Shown here piece by piece: positions 60,927-64,000 of a DNA stretch of 64,000 nt (its first letter is position 1; each line of letters starts with the position of its first letter). The DNA is from Epiperipatus broadwayi (taxonomy: Eukaryota; Onychophora; Udeonychophora; Euonychophora; Peripatidae). The stretch lies in contig JAQFVV010000063.1 in assembly GCA_028023455.1 (NCBI GenBank), positions 6,719,157 through 6,783,156 on the forward strand, in the 5' to 3' direction. The translations under genes were made by a program, and so were the position numbers. The notes under the pieces are model-generated. The model worked only from the letters and a program-made list of their open reading frames with translations. It was not told the origin of the DNA and ran no database searches.

Positions 60927-61418
60927 TAGGGGTGGGAAAATAGCAGCCTGAGGGCCACATGTGGCCCACTAAGAGTTTTTATGCGGCCCACCAAGACAAT
61001 CAGAAAAATCTGCCTTGAACTGAGATTTCCTTCCCATGCACGACCGAAGATTCATCGCATATTTTCCACTAGGATGGCCACATCAATATACATGTGCAGT
61101 GTAGATATGATGTGCAGTGCTTTTCCAATTGATCTGGTTAATTACAATTTTCTTTACATTAGCAAATATATACATTTTCAACTTTAGTGAAACCATGAAA
61201 TCTCCGAAAAAATGTAAAATCAATGATGAATATCGTGTGTTTAATGAAGAATGGACAAACAAATACTTCTTTGGTCATACAGGAAATAAAGCAGTGTATT
61301 TATTGTATCATGAAAAAAAGATGTGGCCCTCTGCTAACCTTTGCTTCCACAAAGTGGCCCCAATGCAGCTCTCTGCCAACCTCTGCAGCCCCTGAGGCAA
61401 AACAATTGCACACTCCTG
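60927..61418 (+). mobile_element. hAT deletion derivative, copy B
   Basis: Same element as 56545-57036, with the same ACATAGTC duplication (60919-60926 and 61419-61426) and the same transposase N-terminal remnant. A shared target site means copies A and B are one insertion event. Confidence 0.85.
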
Positions 61419-61658
61419 ACATAGTCTATTGTTCAAAACACTTCTGAAAATAATTACAAAAATCAGATAAAATTAATTAACAATTTTTGGAAATGTTTAA
61501 AAAATTGCAATTTGTTGAGATGACATAATTCTCATAGAGATCTGTGGGTAGGTTGCTATTTTTCTTTTTCTTTTTTAATGTATCACTTTAATATATTTTC
61601 TCGTGCCTGGTGGTATTTGGAGAGTAGCCAATAAAACATTTAGTAAAGCTTTAGGCAA

Positions 61659-62684
61659 CTTCATAACAGCTTTTATAATTCAGCAGTAAAACGGTAAAAC
61701 AATAAACATAGTGATTAATGACCAAAAAAATAATGGTAAGTAACCCCCTTCAAATATTTTTTTTTATTTCTATCCAATCTTCTTTTTATGTAAACATCTC
61801 CATGGTCTCAATTCTTTCAAACCTTGCTGTGATTAAAATAGAACATCAAAACATTTATATTTAATAAAAAATTAAATAAGCAATTCTAAATAAATTTTAT
61901 AAAATGAATAAACCATTCTCCATATTTTACAACATATATTCATGCACACACATTCTAAGCTATTTTTATAACTAAAATGATCATTAATAATAATTCAGCT
62001 TACAATTTAATCACCCTATTATTTTATTTATGTGACATTTAAAATACTTAAATGTAAATAAAATATTAACTTTGGTAAACAAAAAAAAAATTATAATGTT
62101 TTTAAAAACAAATCTAAGCATGAAATTAAATTGTTACATTATATTTATTTTAAAACTACATATACTACAATAAAATATATGATAAGGTTGAAAGACATTT
62201 ATTTCTGACTCTTAATTTTTTTCTTCTTTTCCTTTATTTTTTAGATAACATATTGTAAAGATTAGACTGGGGATAATCCTTACACTATATATAGTATGGT
62301 GAAAATGAATAGCATAAGTTTTGTTATGCAAATAATTGCTAATAAATATCAACAGAGATGGTGCAATTAATCATTATAAACATCATTTTTATCCCTGAGC
62401 ATAAAAATTTTAAAAAAATCAGCATCAGAAGCCAAAATAGGTCATAATAAATAACAAACATAGCATCACAGACTATCATTAACAATCAAATATAATATTA
62501 GCAGCACATTAACAACAATCAATTTTTGTGACTGGGTTTAATGGATACACATTAGAAAATCTTCGACTTATCACCATCTAGCCAATGTCAAACTTGAAAT
62601 ATAAAATGAAAATTAATATTTATGATACCTACATATCCATAAGTGATATTTAACTGAATACAAGTATAATTTATATACTTGAAG
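61659..62684. other. AT-rich stretch without recognised features
   Basis: Unique sequence right of the duplicated segment. No ORF, RNA or repeat recognised. Confidence 0.5.
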
Positions 62685-62915
62685 TTTATATGTAACAATA
62701 AAGGACTTGAACACAGACTTTCAAGTTCTCTTCAGCTATTTGCTCTATCTCAAACAACCAATACACATGATGATCCATATGTAAAAAATATCATATTGAA
62801 AATTGTTTATCTTTTTCACATGTGCATAGTCATGTGTATCAATTGCATGAGATGTGGTCAATAGCTGAAGAGAGCTTAAAATCTGCATTCAAGTTCTTTA
62901 TAGTTATGTCCATAA
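62685..62915. repeat. Fold-back of SINE-like arms
   Basis: AGGACTTGAACACAGACTTT with CTCTTCAGCTATT pairs with AATAGCTGAAGAGAGCTTAA and ATTCAAGTTCTT. ACACATGATGATCC and CATAGTCATGTGTATC lie at the matching inner positions. It is related to the pair at 55264-55605. Confidence 0.65.
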
Positions 62916-63013
62916 ATGTTAAAAATAACTATAAAATAATCTTATAGTAAAAGTACTGCTATTAATATATCAATGCTGATCTTCAACAATGTTCAGAATT
63001 ATCTGGTGTCACC

Positions 63014-63415
63014 CCTAATATCACGTTTTTACATGCATATTCTTAAGGTTAAAGCCTTAGTAAATATTACTTACATAATCAATGTGCGTTTAAATAAATT
63101 TATAATTACAACTTTAAATTATCGTAATAGATTTCTAACTATAAGATCTTTCCATTGACTCATTGTAAATCAAAAGATTTCAGGAGTATTAATGTGTAAT
63201 AAGAAACGTGGAGTTAATTAGTGAAGTATTGAATAGCTTCATGCTCTTAGATCTAACCGCTTCAGCTTCACCTATTTAAATAGAAAGTAGGTTGAAGTAA
63301 AGAAGGGTTCCTCTCTTTTCTTCCAAGGTGTACACTTGTGGTTAAGACCTGTAGAAGTTCCTAATATCGCATTTTTACATGCATATTCTTGAGGTTAAAG
63401 CCTTAGTAAATATTA
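63014..63415. repeat. Direct repeat pair (56 bp) 346 bp apart
   Basis: CCTAATATCRCRTTTTTACA followed by TGCATATTCTTRAGG and TTAAAGCCTTAGTAAATATTAC occurs at 63014-63070 and 63360-63415 with about three differences. The enclosed 289 bp has no ORF. Confidence 0.85.
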
Positions 63416-63945
63416 CATCATAAAATATATAAAATGAATGAATATTAAAAATAATTTTTATTATCTTAGAACTATGTACATAATTTTCAAAAGGATTACA
63501 GAGATGTCCACATATACACCCATATACATAATATATCTTTAATCTCAAACTATATTTGGAATTGAAAGACTCTGATGGAGTACAAATAAGAAAAAATATA
63601 CACAATACTTAATTTACTCTAGGATTCAATCATTTCATTAGAATGATTTTAAAATAATGAATAATAAATGTATTAATTAAAAAAAGGAAAGTTGTAGTAA
63701 ATCATCTATAATACAAATATATTATATTGATTTTACTATTTACAAATATCGGAAAATATTTTAACAGAATAAGAACAAAGCAATACATTTTATAATTATA
63801 TAAATAAATTGTTTACATAATGCATACGCACACAGATATGTGTGTATGGTAATACAAAATGATGCAAACATTAATAAGCTAATAAGTATTCTATATTAAT
63901 AACATATATAAATAAATGTTAAATGTATATATAATATGCACATAT

Positions 63946-64000
63946 TGTACCGGTCAGAATTGTATGTTCTTTTAACAAGGTTTAGAATATAAGCAAAAGT
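63946..64000 (-). repeat. Start of another large LTR at the window edge
   Basis: TGTACCGGTCAGAATTGTATG then TTTTAACAAGG matches the LTR terminus TGTAACGGTCAGAA seen at 45418, 42915, 33161 and 28579. It runs off the window. Confidence 0.6.

Larger units (their letters stand above)
57775..61658. repeat. Duplicated 3.9 kb segment, copy B (right of gap)
   Basis: Starts at the gap edge with the same bases as 53362 and stays collinear to AAAGCTTTAGGCAA at 61658, where copy A meets the gap. Small insertions and deletions are densest in its first 2 kb and rarer later. Confidence 0.95.

Noticed and set aside
53362-61658. True recent tandem segmental duplication
   Set aside because: Both copies abut a placeholder gap and differ mostly by small length errors; an unmerged overlap explains it better, though read depth is needed to be sure.

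Overview
This is a strongly AT-rich, gene-poor stretch of an invertebrate (metazoan) nuclear genome. It is built almost entirely of transposable elements, fold-back repeats, tRNA-like SINEs and long (TA)n microsatellites. The only host-gene similarity I can support is a dead intronless copy of the deubiquitinase USP12/USP46, which fixes the source as animal. A mollusc such as a cephalopod is plausible from the mix (Penelope, Ty3, RTE, hAT, tRNA-SINEs, TA repeats), but the sequence alone does not settle it. I see no intact host protein gene.

Layout. Positions 1-2660 hold the 3' part of a Penelope-like element (GIY-YIG end of its ORF), interrupted by a 1.9 kb non-autonomous hAT element with an 8-bp target duplication. 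Positions 3690-8732 hold a nearly complete Ty3-type LTR retrotransposon. It has gag, protease, RT, RNase H and integrase, one frameshift, a full 3' LTR, and a 5' LTR replaced by a palindrome of its last 110 bp. Positions 9.4-18 kb hold microsatellites, several fold-back elements, a second Penelope GIY-YIG scrap and a ~407-bp satellite with one inverted unit.

Positions 21282-36444 are the most interesting block: two nested, gutted LTR retrotransposons with very large LTRs. The outer one (+ strand, ~2.1 kb LTRs) carries a degraded ORF that looks like gag joined to an integrase tail. Inside its 3' LTR sits a 7.2 kb relative (- strand, ~2.64 kb LTRs) with one open 263-codon ORF ending in the same integrase-tail domain. 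Both lack protease, RT, RNase H and the integrase core, share a similar LTR 3' terminus, and have a tRNA-Lys-like primer-binding site about 22 nt after the LTR. Further LTRs of this kind occur as a 2.5 kb solo LTR (42915-45405) and as fragments at 45418 and 63946. An unrelated 483-bp solo LTR with a perfect 5-bp target duplication lies at 41639-42121.

Positions 45.4-53.5 kb hold palindromes, a tRNA-like sequence and the USP12/46 retrocopy. From 53362 to 61658 a 3.9 kb segment (RTE LINE 3' end, SINE pair, hAT deletion derivative) appears twice, on either side of a gap of exactly 500 N. Because each copy abuts the gap, this is most simply two contigs with an unmerged overlap, not a real duplication. 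The last 2.3 kb are AT-rich with a SINE fold-back, a direct repeat and the start of another large LTR.
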